This document shows, piece by piece, positions 32,393-40,212 of a DNA stretch of 64,000 nt. Below the pieces are notes generated by a model. The model searched no databases. It was given only the letters and a program-made list of their open reading frames with translations, and had not been told where the DNA came from. The stretch spans positions 4,303,501 to 4,367,500 of the forward strand of contig NC_008570.1 in NCBI RefSeq assembly GCF_000014805.1, read 5' to 3'. The stretch comes from Aeromonas hydrophila subsp. hydrophila ATCC 7966 (GTDB lineage Bacteria; Pseudomonadota; Gammaproteobacteria; Enterobacterales; Aeromonadaceae). Numbering within the stretch: position 1 is the first letter of the stretch; the number at the start of each line of letters is the position of its first letter. The position numbers were made by a program, and so were the translations under genes.

Positions 32393-32821
32393 TTAGATAT
32401 CCAGTACTTGAGGTTGCTGAGCAGCATGAGCGTGCTCGGCGCCTGCGTAAACTTTCAGCTTACGGAACATGGCACGGCCCAGCGGACCCTTCGGCAGCAT
32501 GCCTTTGACGGCAGCTTCGATTACCATTTCCGGTTTACGCTGAATCAGCTTGTCGAAGCTGATGGACTTGATACCACCCGGGAAACCGGAGTGAGCATGG
32601 TACATTTTGTCGGTAAATTTCTTACCGGTTACGTGTACCTTCTCAGCGTTTACAACGATGATGTAATCACCGGTGTCAACGTGCGGAGTGTACTCAGCTT
32701 TGTGCTTACCACGCAGACGAGCAGCGATCTCGGTTGCGATACGACCCAGAGTTTTACCTTCTGCGTCCACAATGTACCAGTCACGTTTTACGGTTTCTGG
32801 CTTGGCAACGAAAGTTTTCAT
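32393..32821 (-). CDS. rplM: 50S ribosomal protein L13
   Basis: Ribosomal protein L13, 142 residues, as in E. coli (starting [16 protein letters not shown]). It is the first gene of the rplM-rpsI operon. The leader from the predicted start near 32963 is about 140 nucleotides and contains a GCTGTC/GACAGC hairpin (32935-32951). In E. coli L13 is known to repress its own mRNA; whether this leader does the same is inference. Confidence 0.99.
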   Translation of the reverse strand: MKTFVAKPETVKRDWYIVDAEGKTLGRIATEIAARLRGKHKAEYTPHVDTGDYIIVVNAEKVHVTGKKFTDKMYHAHSGFPGGIKSISFDKLIQRKPEMVIEAAVKGMLPKGPLGRAMFRKLKVYAGAEHAHAAQQPQVLDI

Positions 32822-32969
32822 TAAGTTAAACCCAATTACCTGTTACAGACCCAATTGCTTATGGGGGCTCTCCCACAAACAACAAACGATGGCCTACCTG
32901 TACCCCTTCGAATACAAGTAAAGCTTAAAGTGTTGCTGTCTTATCGACAGCTGTAACGTGGGCCGGGCG

Positions 32970-32998
32970 ATTATAAGTGAAGTTGCCTTAAATATCAC
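32970..32998 (-). promoter_or_regulatory. rplM-rpsI promoter
   Basis: On the minus strand, a perfect -10 TATAAT (32970-32975), a 17-bp spacer and -35 GTGATA (32993-32998). A GC-rich discriminator (CGCCCGGCCC) follows the -10, as expected of a growth-rate and ppGpp regulated ribosomal promoter. Confidence 0.75.
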
Positions 32999-33087
32999 CT
33001 GCTAATTTCACTGCCATGAAGCTAGCAAATGTCGCCCGGCCCTACCTGCCGCAGATGCCCATCCGACTGGCAGGCGCGGTATTGTGA

Positions 33088-34182
33088 CTAAGGAAGGTGC
33101 ACTCTGGCAAGGTATTCGTGCGATTGCATTTCCTGAAGCCGTGAAAGACAACGTTTGAACTCGAAATTCAGCAGCCCGTTGCCATAGAGTTCCTGCATGG
33201 GCACCGCCGCCGATATGATCAGCTTGACGTGCCGCTCATAGAACTCGTCCACCATGGCGATGAAGCGGCGCGCCGCGTCATCCGTGCCCGCCCCCATTGG
33301 CTGCACATTGGCCAGCAGGACGGTGTGAAACAGCCGGGCCAGCTCGATGTAATCGCCCTGTGAGCGGGGAGTACAGCAAAGTTGCTCAAACTCCATATAG
33401 AGCACACCTTCTCCCATCCCCAGCGACGCCAGCTGACGGTGATTGATCTCGACACTGCCCGCCCGGGCCTCTTCCAGCCCGGTTAACTGCCGAAAATAAC
33501 GATCCAGATTGGATTTTGCCTGCTGATCCAGCGGGAAGTGATAAATCTCCGCCTGCTCCAACGTACGCAGGCGATAATCGGTGCCGCCGTCCACGTTAAG
33601 TATCTCGCAATGGCGCTCGATGAGCGCAATCGCCGGTAGAAATCGGGCGCGCTGCAGACCATTTCGATACAAATCCTGCGGCGGTATGTTCGAGGTCGCC
33701 ACCAGCACCACTCCATGGCCGAACAACTCCTGGAACAGGGTCCCCAATAACATGGCGTCGGTGATGTCGGAGACGAAAAATTCGTCGAAGCAGATGACGT
33801 CGGTTTCGCCGGCCAGCTTGCTGGCGATCAGCTTGAGCGGATCGGCCTGACCGGTCAGCCCCTTGAGCTCATCGTGCACCCGGTGCATGAAACGGTGGAA
33901 GTGAATGCGCAGCTTGCGCTCTCCCGGCAAGCTGTCGAAAAAAGTATCCATCAGCCAGGTCTTGCCTCTGCCCACTCCGCCCCACATATATAGACCCAGG
34001 ATGGGCGTGCGAGGCTTCGGCTTTTGTAGCCAGCCCAGCAGGCCGCGGGATCTGGTCGGAGTCGGGGTTTGGCATAAATCCTGATAGAGTCGCTCCAGAC
34101 GGGCCACTGCCATCGCCTGGGCGGGGTCGGCCACGAAGCCGGGGCGCTGCAAATCCTGCTGATACTTTTGCTGCGGGGTCAT
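33088..34182 (-). CDS. zapE: Cell division ATPase ZapE
   Basis: An AFG1-family P-loop ATPase of 364 residues (375 in E. coli, YhcM) that acts on the FtsZ ring under stress and at late constriction. Walker A (GGVGRGKT) and Walker B (VICFDEFFVSD) are visible. Starts upstream to 34245 are open, but the ATG at 34182 (MTPQQKYQQDLQ) matches the family N-terminus. It is divergent from zapG. Confidence 0.94.
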   Translation of the reverse strand: MTPQQKYQQDLQRPGFVADPAQAMAVARLERLYQDLCQTPTPTRSRGLLGWLQKPKPRTPILGLYMWGGVGRGKTWLMDTFFDSLPGERKLRIHFHRFMHRVHDELKGLTGQADPLKLIASKLAGETDVICFDEFFVSDITDAMLLGTLFQELFGHGVVLVATSNIPPQDLYRNGLQRARFLPAIALIERHCEILNVDGGTDYRLRTLEQAEIYHFPLDQQAKSNLDRYFRQLTGLEEARAGSVEINHRQLASLGMGEGVLYMEFEQLCCTPRSQGDYIELARLFHTVLLANVQPMGAGTDDAARRFIAMVDEFYERHVKLIISAAVPMQELYGNGLLNFEFKRCLSRLQEMQSHEYLARVHLP

Positions 34183-34322
34183 CCTGTCGATTGCCTTCAA
34201 GTCCCTGAATGAAGGACAAAATGGTATCACGCTCTCGGGGTGCACGGTATAGTGCCATCAAGGCGTAGCGGCCGCTTTGGCCGCATCAACCCACATTGAT
34301 TTAGCTGTAACAAGGAGCATCT

Positions 34323-34703
34323 ATGAGTCTGTTAAACGGGATCCTGCTGGCTGTCGCCGCCTTGATTATCGGTGTCATCATCGGCCGCTTCACAGTGCGC
34401 AGCCGGGATGCCGGCCGTCTGGAACAAGAACTGAAGAAGGCTCACAAGGAACTGGAAAGCTACCAGGGCCAGATCAATACCCACTTCGCCGACAGCGCCG
34501 CCCTGATGGAGCAGCTGGCCGAGCAGTACCAGACCCTTTATCGCCATATGGCGGAGCAGAGCAAGTTCCTGGCCAAGGCTCAGGAGCCGCTGTTCCGTGA
34601 AACCCTGCTCGACGAGAGCAGCGATGTCCCGGCCAATGAAGAACCGGGCGTACCACCCCGTGACTATGCAGGGGCCTCCGGTCTGCTCAAGCAGTCCAGT
34701 TAG
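34323..34703 (+). CDS. zapG: Divisome-associated membrane protein ZapG (YhcB, DUF1043)
   Basis: A 126-residue inner-membrane protein with one N-terminal membrane helix (about 4-22) followed by a cytoplasmic coiled coil (RLEQELKKAHKELESYQGQ and on). E. coli YhcB coordinates cell envelope growth and division and interacts with many divisome proteins. The ATG has an AAGGAG ribosome site. The C-terminal 30 residues are low in structure. zapE/zapG divergence followed by degQ-degS is the E. coli order. Confidence 0.93.
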   Translation: MSLLNGILLAVAALIIGVIIGRFTVRSRDAGRLEQELKKAHKELESYQGQINTHFADSAALMEQLAEQYQTLYRHMAEQSKFLAKAQEPLFRETLLDESSDVPANEEPGVPPRDYAGASGLLKQSS

Positions 34704-34711
34704 TTCCCTGC

Positions 34712-34740
34712 GGAACTAATTGCGCGGTAGCGTGGTCAGA
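34712..34740 (+). promoter_or_regulatory. Sigma-E-like promoter upstream of degQ
   Basis: GGAACTA (34712-34718) resembles the sigma-E -35 element GGAACTT, and TCAGA (34736-34740) resembles the TCTGA/TCAAA -10 element, with a spacing in the accepted range. The inferred start near 34747 gives a 38-base leader. A match to consensus only. Confidence 0.55.
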
Positions 34741-34784
34741 CCTTGACGATTGCATTGCAACTTTTTCTGGGAGCTGTTTTTCAT

Positions 34785-36146
34785 ATGCGTAAACCTCTTT
34801 CTGTGCTCAGTGTGTTAGCCCTCAGTGTCGGTATCGCCATGTCTGCGGCCCCTGTACAGGCTGCACTGCCCTCTCTGCTGGCGAACAATCAGGAGATGCC
34901 GAGCCTGGCGCCGGTGCTCGAGCAGGTCACCCCTGCCGTGGTCAACATTTCAGTCTCCGGCAAGAAGATCACCCGCCAGCGTCTGCCGGAACAGTTCCGT
35001 TTCTTCTTCGGCCCCAACATGCCCGACGAGCAGGTGAGCGAGCAGCCCTTCCAGGCGCTGGGCTCCGGCGTCATCATCGATGCCAAGAAGGGCTACGTGA
35101 TCACCAACGCCCACGTGGTGCACGAGGCGGACGAGATCAAGGTCAACCTGAAGGATGGCCGTGAATACGCCGCCAAGAAGATCGGCGAGGACAAGCAGTC
35201 CGACATCGCGCTGCTGCAAATCAAGGCCGAGGATCTGGTGCAGATCAAGTTTGCCGACTCCGACGAGCTGCGGGTCGGTGACTATGCACTGGCCATCGGC
35301 AACCCGTTTGGCCTCGGCCAGACCGTCACCTCCGGCATCGTCAGTGCGCTTGGCCGCAGCGGCCTCAACATCGAAAATCTGGAAAACTTCATCCAGACCG
35401 ATGCCGCCATCAACTCCGGCAACTCAGGTGGCGCCCTGCTCAACCTGCGCGGCGAGCTGATCGGCATCAACACCGCCATCCTGGGCCCGAACGGCGGCAA
35501 CATCGGCATCGGCTTCGCCATTCCGTCCAACATGGTGCGCGACCTGTCCGAGCAGATCGTGAAATACGGTGAAGTGCGCCGCGGCCAACTGGGCATCACC
35601 GGCACCGAGCTTACCTCCGAAATCGCCAAGACCTTCGGCTACAACAAGAAAGATGGCGCCTTCGTCAACCAGGTCATGCCTGATTCCGCCGCCGCCAAGG
35701 CGGGCATCAAGGCCGGCGATATCATCATCAGCATCGATGGCAAGGCCATCCGCTCGTTTGGTGAGCTGCGCGCCAAGATCGCCACCATGGGGGCTGACAA
35801 GCAGGTCGCTCTGGGCCTCATCCGCGATGGCAAGGAGCAGACCGTCAAGGTCACGCTGAAGAAGGCGGATGACAGCGAGATCCTGGCCAGCGCCCTGCAC
35901 CCGGCACTGGAAGGGGCCAAGCTGAGCACCACCGCCGAGCCGGTGACCGGTGTGGCCGTGGCCGACATAGATCCACGCTCGCCTGCCGCCGCTTCCGGCC
36001 TGCAGAAGGGTGACATCATCATCGGGGTCAACCGCCTGCGCATCAACTCGCTGGAAGAGCTGAGCAAGGCGTTGAAGAACAAGCCGGATGTGCTGGCGCT
36101 GAACATCCAGCGCGGGGAATCCTCCCTCTATCTGGTGATCCGTTAA
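34785..36146 (+). CDS. degQ: Periplasmic serine protease/chaperone of the DegP/DegQ family
   Basis: An HtrA protease of 453 residues (455 in E. coli DegQ). A signal peptide ends after VQA (about residue 26). The catalytic triad is His110 (NAHVVH), Asp140 (SDIALLQ) and Ser214 (GNSGGAL). Two PDZ domains follow (about 260-350 and 365-453). Loop LA is short, which favours DegQ over DegP, and the neighbour degS supports this. If no separate degP exists, this gene may fill both roles; the sigma-E-like promoter is in line with that. The ATG has a GGGAG site somewhat far upstream (about 11 bases). Confidence 0.93.
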   Translation: MRKPLSVLSVLALSVGIAMSAAPVQAALPSLLANNQEMPSLAPVLEQVTPAVVNISVSGKKITRQRLPEQFRFFFGPNMPDEQVSEQPFQALGSGVIIDAKKGYVITNAHVVHEADEIKVNLKDGREYAAKKIGEDKQSDIALLQIKAEDLVQIKFADSDELRVGDYALAIGNPFGLGQTVTSGIVSALGRSGLNIENLENFIQTDAAINSGNSGGALLNLRGELIGINTAILGPNGGNIGIGFAIPSNMVRDLSEQIVKYGEVRRGQLGITGTELTSEIAKTFGYNKKDGAFVNQVMPDSAAAKAGIKAGDIIISIDGKAIRSFGELRAKIATMGADKQVALGLIRDGKEQTVKVTLKKADDSEILASALHPALEGAKLSTTAEPVTGVAVADIDPRSPAAASGLQKGDIIIGVNRLRINSLEELSKALKNKPDVLALNIQRGESSLYLVIR

Positions 36147-36151
36147 CTGCC

Positions 36152-36183
36152 TCTCACCCGCGGCCCTCGCCGCGGGTGATTTT
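36152..36183 (+). terminator. Terminator after degQ
   Basis: TCACCCGCGG CCCTCG CCGCGGGTGA is a perfect 10-bp stem followed by TTTTT. It separates degQ from degS, so degS must have its own promoter in the remaining ~50 bases or rely on read-through. Confidence 0.88.
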
Positions 36184-36235
36184 TATCCACCGATAGTGTT
36201 ATTCTCTGCGCGCTGTATGTACGGATGAGAATGAC

Positions 36236-37357
36236 ATGAAAATCCCCCCTCTAGTCAGTTACTTGGGCAAGTCTGTCGGCTTCGGTCTCACCGTGGCGGC
36301 TCTTCTGTTGCTGCTGTTTCCCAATTTCCGTGGCGGGGCCCAGTTGCCCGGCCTCATCACCAATGCCCGTGAACTGAGTTTCTCCTACGCCGCCCACCGC
36401 GCCGGGCCGGCGGTCGTCAACATCTATACCCGCAGCTTTGCCCGCAACCAGGGCAATCAGGCCGAACTCAGGCCGCAGGGGCTCGGCTCCGGCGTCATCA
36501 TGAGCCAGCGTGGCCACGTGCTGACCAACTATCACGTCATCGCCGATGCGGACCAGATCATCGTCGCGCTGCAGGATGGGCGGGTATTCAGCGCCGAGCT
36601 GGTCGGCTCCGATCAGCTGACCGATCTGGCGGTGCTCTACATCGAGTCGGACAATCTGCCGGTGATCCCACAGGATCCGGAGCGCCTGCCCGACGTGGGC
36701 GACGTGGTGCTCGCCATCGGCAACCCCTACAACGTCGGCCAGACCATCACTCAAGGCATCATCAGCGCCACCGGCCGCATCGGCCTCTCCAGCATGGGCC
36801 CGGACAGCAACGGCCGGCAGGATCTGCTGCAGACCGACGCCGCCATCAATGAGGGCAACTCGGGGGGCGCCCTGGTCAATGCCCGCGGCGATCTGGTGGG
36901 CATCAACACCGCCGCCTACCACCTCAACGGCAACCAGGAGAGCTACGGCATCAGCTTCGCCATCCCCTACAAGCTGGCCAAGCGCATCATGGATGAGCTG
37001 ATCGCCAACGGTCGGGTGATCCGCGGCTACCTCGGCATCTCCAGCGTCGAGATCAACCCCATAGTGGCCCGCATGATGAACCTGGGCGACCTGCGCGGCC
37101 TGGTGGTGGAGAGCCTGGATCCCAACGGACCGGCCACCAGAGGCGGGCTGAAGCGGGGCGACGTGCTGCTCAAGATCAACGGCGAGGCCATCAGCGGCGT
37201 GCGCACCGCCATGGACAAGATCGTCGAGAGCCGGCCGGGCACCAAGCTCACCATCTCGGTGATCCGTGACGGCAAGCCGCTGGAGGTGGAGGTCACCATC
37301 GAAGAGGATCTGCGCTACCAGAACCGGGCCAGCGCGAGCGCCGCCACCGCCAGCTGA
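36236..37357 (+). CDS. degS: Site-1 protease DegS, sensor of the sigma-E response
   Basis: An inner-membrane anchored HtrA protease of 373 residues that cuts RseA when its PDZ domain binds unassembled porin tails. It has one N-terminal membrane helix (about 13-30), the triad His100 (NYHV), Asp130 (TDLAVL) and Ser209 (GNSGGAL), and a single PDZ domain (about 260-350). The C-terminus is some 18 residues longer than in E. coli (355). A single PDZ and uncleaved anchor separate it from DegQ. Confidence 0.95.
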   Translation: MKIPPLVSYLGKSVGFGLTVAALLLLLFPNFRGGAQLPGLITNARELSFSYAAHRAGPAVVNIYTRSFARNQGNQAELRPQGLGSGVIMSQRGHVLTNYHVIADADQIIVALQDGRVFSAELVGSDQLTDLAVLYIESDNLPVIPQDPERLPDVGDVVLAIGNPYNVGQTITQGIISATGRIGLSSMGPDSNGRQDLLQTDAAINEGNSGGALVNARGDLVGINTAAYHLNGNQESYGISFAIPYKLAKRIMDELIANGRVIRGYLGISSVEINPIVARMMNLGDLRGLVVESLDPNGPATRGGLKRGDVLLKINGEAISGVRTAMDKIVESRPGTKLTISVIRDGKPLEVEVTIEEDLRYQNRASASAATAS

Positions 37358-37375
37358 TCCCGCCAATCCCCTTCG

Positions 37376-37403
37376 ACAGGGGCGGTAAACCGCCCCTGTT
37401 TGC
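37376..37403 (+). terminator. Terminator after degS
   Basis: CAGGGGCGG TAAA CCGCCCCTG is a perfect 9-bp GC-rich stem followed by TTTGCTT, about 18 bases after the degS stop. Confidence 0.82.
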
Positions 37404-37571
37404 TTCCCCCATACTCCCCCATCCGTGAGGCGACTCACAGTTTCCAGCAAGCCTGCTCGGCCCGGCTCGACGGGCCAAGTGCGCCCTCGATCACACAAAG
37501 TCAGCCCCGATAGCAGCCCTTTGCCCCTCCACCCCACAAAAATCACCGTTTTCAGCCCAAGCGTGCGGGAA

Positions 37572-37591
37572 TTTCCGCTTCGAATCGGAAA
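37572..37591 (+). promoter_or_regulatory. 20-bp near-palindrome, candidate operator of the PRD operon
   Basis: TTTCCGCTTCGAATCGGAAA is an inverted repeat with 9 of 10 paired positions, centred on TTCGAA. It lies 75-94 bases upstream of the first gene of the PRD-to-aldolase operon, in a 260-base stretch (37404-37665) with no other gene. It is a plausible binding site for the HTH-PRD regulator encoded at the end of the cluster. A weaker TAGCGCTA palindrome lies at 37629-37636. I could not define a convincing -10/-35 pair here. Confidence 0.5.
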
Positions 37592-37665
37592 AACAGTGCC
37601 TCCTCTCTCCTCTACTGCCGGCTTAGGGTAGCGCTATCCCTTCTGCCAGCCTTGGAGAGCAGACC

Positions 37666-38028
37666 TTGCACACAGAGACCCATGACCAGAACCTGACCCC
37701 GGATAGCCCGGCGTTGCTGCGCCAGACCGACCACACGCTGGCGCGCATCCACACCCTGCTCGGCGAGCAGGGCATCCGCCCCAACGAGGTACAGCAGCAG
37801 ATGCTGGCCTCCCACGTCAAAGCCATGGTGTGGCGCTCCTACAGCGGTGAATCGCTGCCGGAGGTCGATCTCAGCCTGTTCGAGGAGATCTCCCCCCTCT
37901 CCCTGCGCCTGGCCGAACAGGTCGTCGCCTGGCTGGACAAGCTGGCCTATGAAGAGGCCCATCTGCTGTCCGTCCATTTCGAAGTTGCCAAAGAAAACGA
38001 ACTCAGCTCAGTGAAAGGAGAAAGCTAA
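37666..38028 (+). CDS. Stand-alone PRD-domain protein (EF_0829-type)
   Basis: A 120-residue protein made of a single PTS-regulation domain without a DNA-binding part. Two histidines sit where PRDs carry phosphorylation sites: one in LASHVKAMVWR and one in AHLLSVHFEVA. PRDs are normally phosphorylated by HPr or EIIB-type proteins, so this may report PTS status to the transporter or regulator; that is inference. The start is TTG at 37666, with GGAGAG 8 bases upstream; no ATG or GTG precedes the conserved part. It ends immediately before the SFCGS gene. E. coli yhfY is a comparable single-PRD protein in the unrelated-looking yhf operon. Confidence 0.8.
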   Translation: MHTETHDQNLTPDSPALLRQTDHTLARIHTLLGEQGIRPNEVQQQMLASHVKAMVWRSYSGESLPEVDLSLFEEISPLSLRLAEQVVAWLDKLAYEEAHLLSVHFEVAKENELSSVKGES

Positions 38029-38394
38029 ATGACAGCCATCAAACTCGTGATCGGTGATCGACTCGGCAAGGGCCAGAAAGTGGGGGCAGGCGCGGAAACC
38101 GCCGGCGCCAGCGTGACCATCATCCCCGGCATGGCCGCCGACATGAAGCTCGGTGACGTGATGAACAAGGAGCAGGCGGATCTCGGCATCTCCTTCTGCG
38201 GCAGCGGTGGTGCCGGTGCCATCACGGCCCAGACCAAGTACGGCTACAAATGCCGCTACGGCATGCGATCCATCGAAGAGGGCGTGACCGCCATCAACGA
38301 AGGCTGCGTGGTGCTGGGCTTCGGCTTCATGGACAAGGAAGAGCTGGGTCAGAAGCTGATCGAAGCCTTCGCCAAGAAACACGGACGCGCCTGA
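38029..38394 (+). CDS. Glycine-rich SFCGS family protein
   Basis: A 121-residue soluble protein of unknown function, named for its SFCGSGGAGAI motif (the cysteine is about residue 64). The N-terminal IGDRLGKGQKVGAGAETAG stretch is also glycine-rich. Its small size, alternating strands and helices and lone motif cysteine recall a PTS EIIB-like module, though I cannot show homology. An AAGGAG ribosome site precedes the ATG, which abuts the PRD gene stop. Always reported beside DUF4310-4312 genes, so it is probably part of the same transport machine. Confidence 0.82.
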   Translation: MTAIKLVIGDRLGKGQKVGAGAETAGASVTIIPGMAADMKLGDVMNKEQADLGISFCGSGGAGAITAQTKYGYKCRYGMRSIEEGVTAINEGCVVLGFGFMDKEELGQKLIEAFAKKHGRA

Positions 38395-38690
38395 TGAAAG
38401 AGGACTTCACCACCCAGGTCATGGTCAGCGGCAAGGGGCCGACTCGCCAGCAGGCGTTCGCCGCCGCCCTCAGCCAGGTGCAGCCAACGCTGCTCAAGGA
38501 CAACCCGCGGGTGATGCTGCGCATCGAGCCGCTCGAGGTGCAGGTGCTCAAGGCCGAAGAGTCGGCCCGGGTGGAGAAGTTCCTGTTCTTCTTCCTGCCG
38601 CGCCAGCGCCGCGAATTCCGGGTCCAGCTGGCGATCACGGTCAAGGTCACCAGCCTGGATGCCGAGCAAGTAACGTTCACCCTGGTGTGA
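38394..38690 (+). CDS. DUF4312 family protein
   Basis: A 98-residue soluble protein of unknown function. It has mixed strand and helix content, with a TTQVMVSGKGPTRQQAFAAAL start resembling small dimeric alpha/beta proteins, and a conserved FLFFFLPRQRREFRVQL segment. No cysteine or signal peptide. The ATG overlaps the SFCGS stop by 1 base (TGATG), so the two are translationally coupled and probably needed in equal amounts. Confidence 0.8.
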   Translation: MKEDFTTQVMVSGKGPTRQQAFAAALSQVQPTLLKDNPRVMLRIEPLEVQVLKAEESARVEKFLFFFLPRQRREFRVQLAITVKVTSLDAEQVTFTLV

Positions 38691-38730
38691 CACCGCCCGC
38701 AGGTACCACCCCACAAGAAGGATACGTTGG

Positions 38731-39507
38731 ATGTTTCTAATCATATTTATCAAGTCACTCATCATCGGCGGCCTGGTAGGCGTCGGGGTGGGGGCCGGCG
38801 CAGCACGGATGTTCCACGCGCCGACCGTACAGGGCATGGGCGCCTTCCGTACCCTGGGTGAGCTCAACTCCTGCGAAGGGGACCCCGCCTCCCACTTCTC
38901 GTTTGGTCTGGGCTTCTTCTTCAACGCCTGGGCCTCCACCGTGGCGGCCGGCGCTTTCACCCAGGATGTGGACCACCGCATCATTCCGCACTGGGCCACG
39001 GCGGCACTGCTGTTCAAGAACCGGGATCTTGCCACCACCCTGCACGACCCGAAGAAGATGGCCATTGCCGGCGGCATCATAGGTGCCATCGTGGTTGCCT
39101 TCCTCAACAGCACGGCCGCCGCCGTACCGGCTGCCCTGCAGGTCACCGCGGTCAAGGTGCTGGTACCGGCCGCCAACCTGCTGGTCAACACCGTCATGCC
39201 GGTGATCTTCTGGCTGGCCGCCATCGAGGCGGGCAAGAAGTCCGGTTTCTGGGCCACCATCTTCGGCGGTCTGGCCCAGCTCATCATGGGCAACGCGGTA
39301 CCGGGCCTGGTGCTCGGCATCCTGATTGGCAAGGGCGTGGAAGAGAGCGGCTGGAACCATGTCACCAAGGTGATGATGGCAGCCATCGTCCTGCTGTTCG
39401 TGCTGAGCGGCTTCTTCCGCGGCTTCGACATGAAACTCATCGAGTCCTTCCATCTGGGTGTTCCCCTGTGGCTGGAAAACGTCCATAACCTGCTGAGCGG
39501 CAAATAA
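38731..39507 (+). CDS. DUF4311 family membrane protein
   Basis: A 258-residue polytopic inner-membrane protein with about six to seven helices (for example residues 2-24, 50-70, 110-133, 150-172, 180-205, 212-230). It is rich in small residues (GGLVGVGVGAGAA) and carries a conserved GELNSCEGDPASHFSFGLGFFFNAW stretch between the first two helices. With DUF4310 it forms a matched pair, as EIIC and EIID do in mannose-type PTS permeases, but I see no sequence similarity to those. The ATG has AAGGA 8 bases upstream. Confidence 0.82.
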   Translation: MFLIIFIKSLIIGGLVGVGVGAGAARMFHAPTVQGMGAFRTLGELNSCEGDPASHFSFGLGFFFNAWASTVAAGAFTQDVDHRIIPHWATAALLFKNRDLATTLHDPKKMAIAGGIIGAIVVAFLNSTAAAVPAALQVTAVKVLVPAANLLVNTVMPVIFWLAAIEAGKKSGFWATIFGGLAQLIMGNAVPGLVLGILIGKGVEESGWNHVTKVMMAAIVLLFVLSGFFRGFDMKLIESFHLGVPLWLENVHNLLSGK

Positions 39508-39518
39508 GGGGTCACACC

Positions 39519-40169
39519 GTGGATGAGAAACTGAAAAACAACTTCTGGTACGCCGACTGGTCCTTCCCCATCTTTGTCGGCCTGCTCTCCGCCGGGGTCT
39601 TCGCCGGTACCCACATGTTCTACCTGTACGGGGTCGGCGCCTTCAACGAGGTGGCCTTCGTCGCCATGCTCAAAGCAGGCATGGATACCGGTGCCTATGG
39701 CGCGGTGGCGGCCTTCGGCGCCAGCTTCCTGTTTGCCCGCATCATCGAGGGCTCCCTGGTGGGGATCCTGGATATCGGCGGCGCCATCCAGACCGGGGTC
39801 GGTCTCGGCGTGCCCGCCCTGCTGCTGGGGGCCGGCATCGTCTATCCGGTGGAGAACTTCGGTGCCTCCCTGGCGACCGGCATGGGGATTGGTCTGGCCA
39901 TCGGCTACGTCATCATTCTGGCGCGCAAGTTCACCATCAACCAGAGCAACTCCACCTACGGCGCCGACGTCATGATGGGGGCTGGCAACAGCTCGGGCCG
40001 CTTCCTCGGCCCCCTCATCATCCTCTCCGCCATGGGCGCCTCGATTCCGATCGGTATCGGTTCCCTGCTGGGTGCGCTGCTGTTCTACGTGTGGGGCAAG
40101 CCCATCACCGGCGGTGCCATCCTGGGGGCCATGCTGCTCGGCACCTTCTTCCCGGTTGCACTTGCATAA
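39519..40169 (+). CDS. DUF4310 family membrane protein
   Basis: A 216-residue polytopic inner-membrane protein with about six helices (starting FPIFVGLLSAGVFAGTHMFYLYG) and many glycines. The start is GTG at 39519 with an AAGGGG site 7 bases upstream; the ATG at 39523 is in another frame. It lies 11 bases after the DUF4311 gene. Function unknown; most likely the second membrane subunit of the transporter. Confidence 0.82.
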   Translation: MDEKLKNNFWYADWSFPIFVGLLSAGVFAGTHMFYLYGVGAFNEVAFVAMLKAGMDTGAYGAVAAFGASFLFARIIEGSLVGILDIGGAIQTGVGLGVPALLLGAGIVYPVENFGASLATGMGIGLAIGYVIILARKFTINQSNSTYGADVMMGAGNSSGRFLGPLIILSAMGASIPIGIGSLLGALLFYVWGKPITGGAILGAMLLGTFFPVALA

Positions 40170-40212
40170 CCATCCGCCGCCCTGCGGGGCGGCACTCGAG
40201 AGGCCATCTAGC

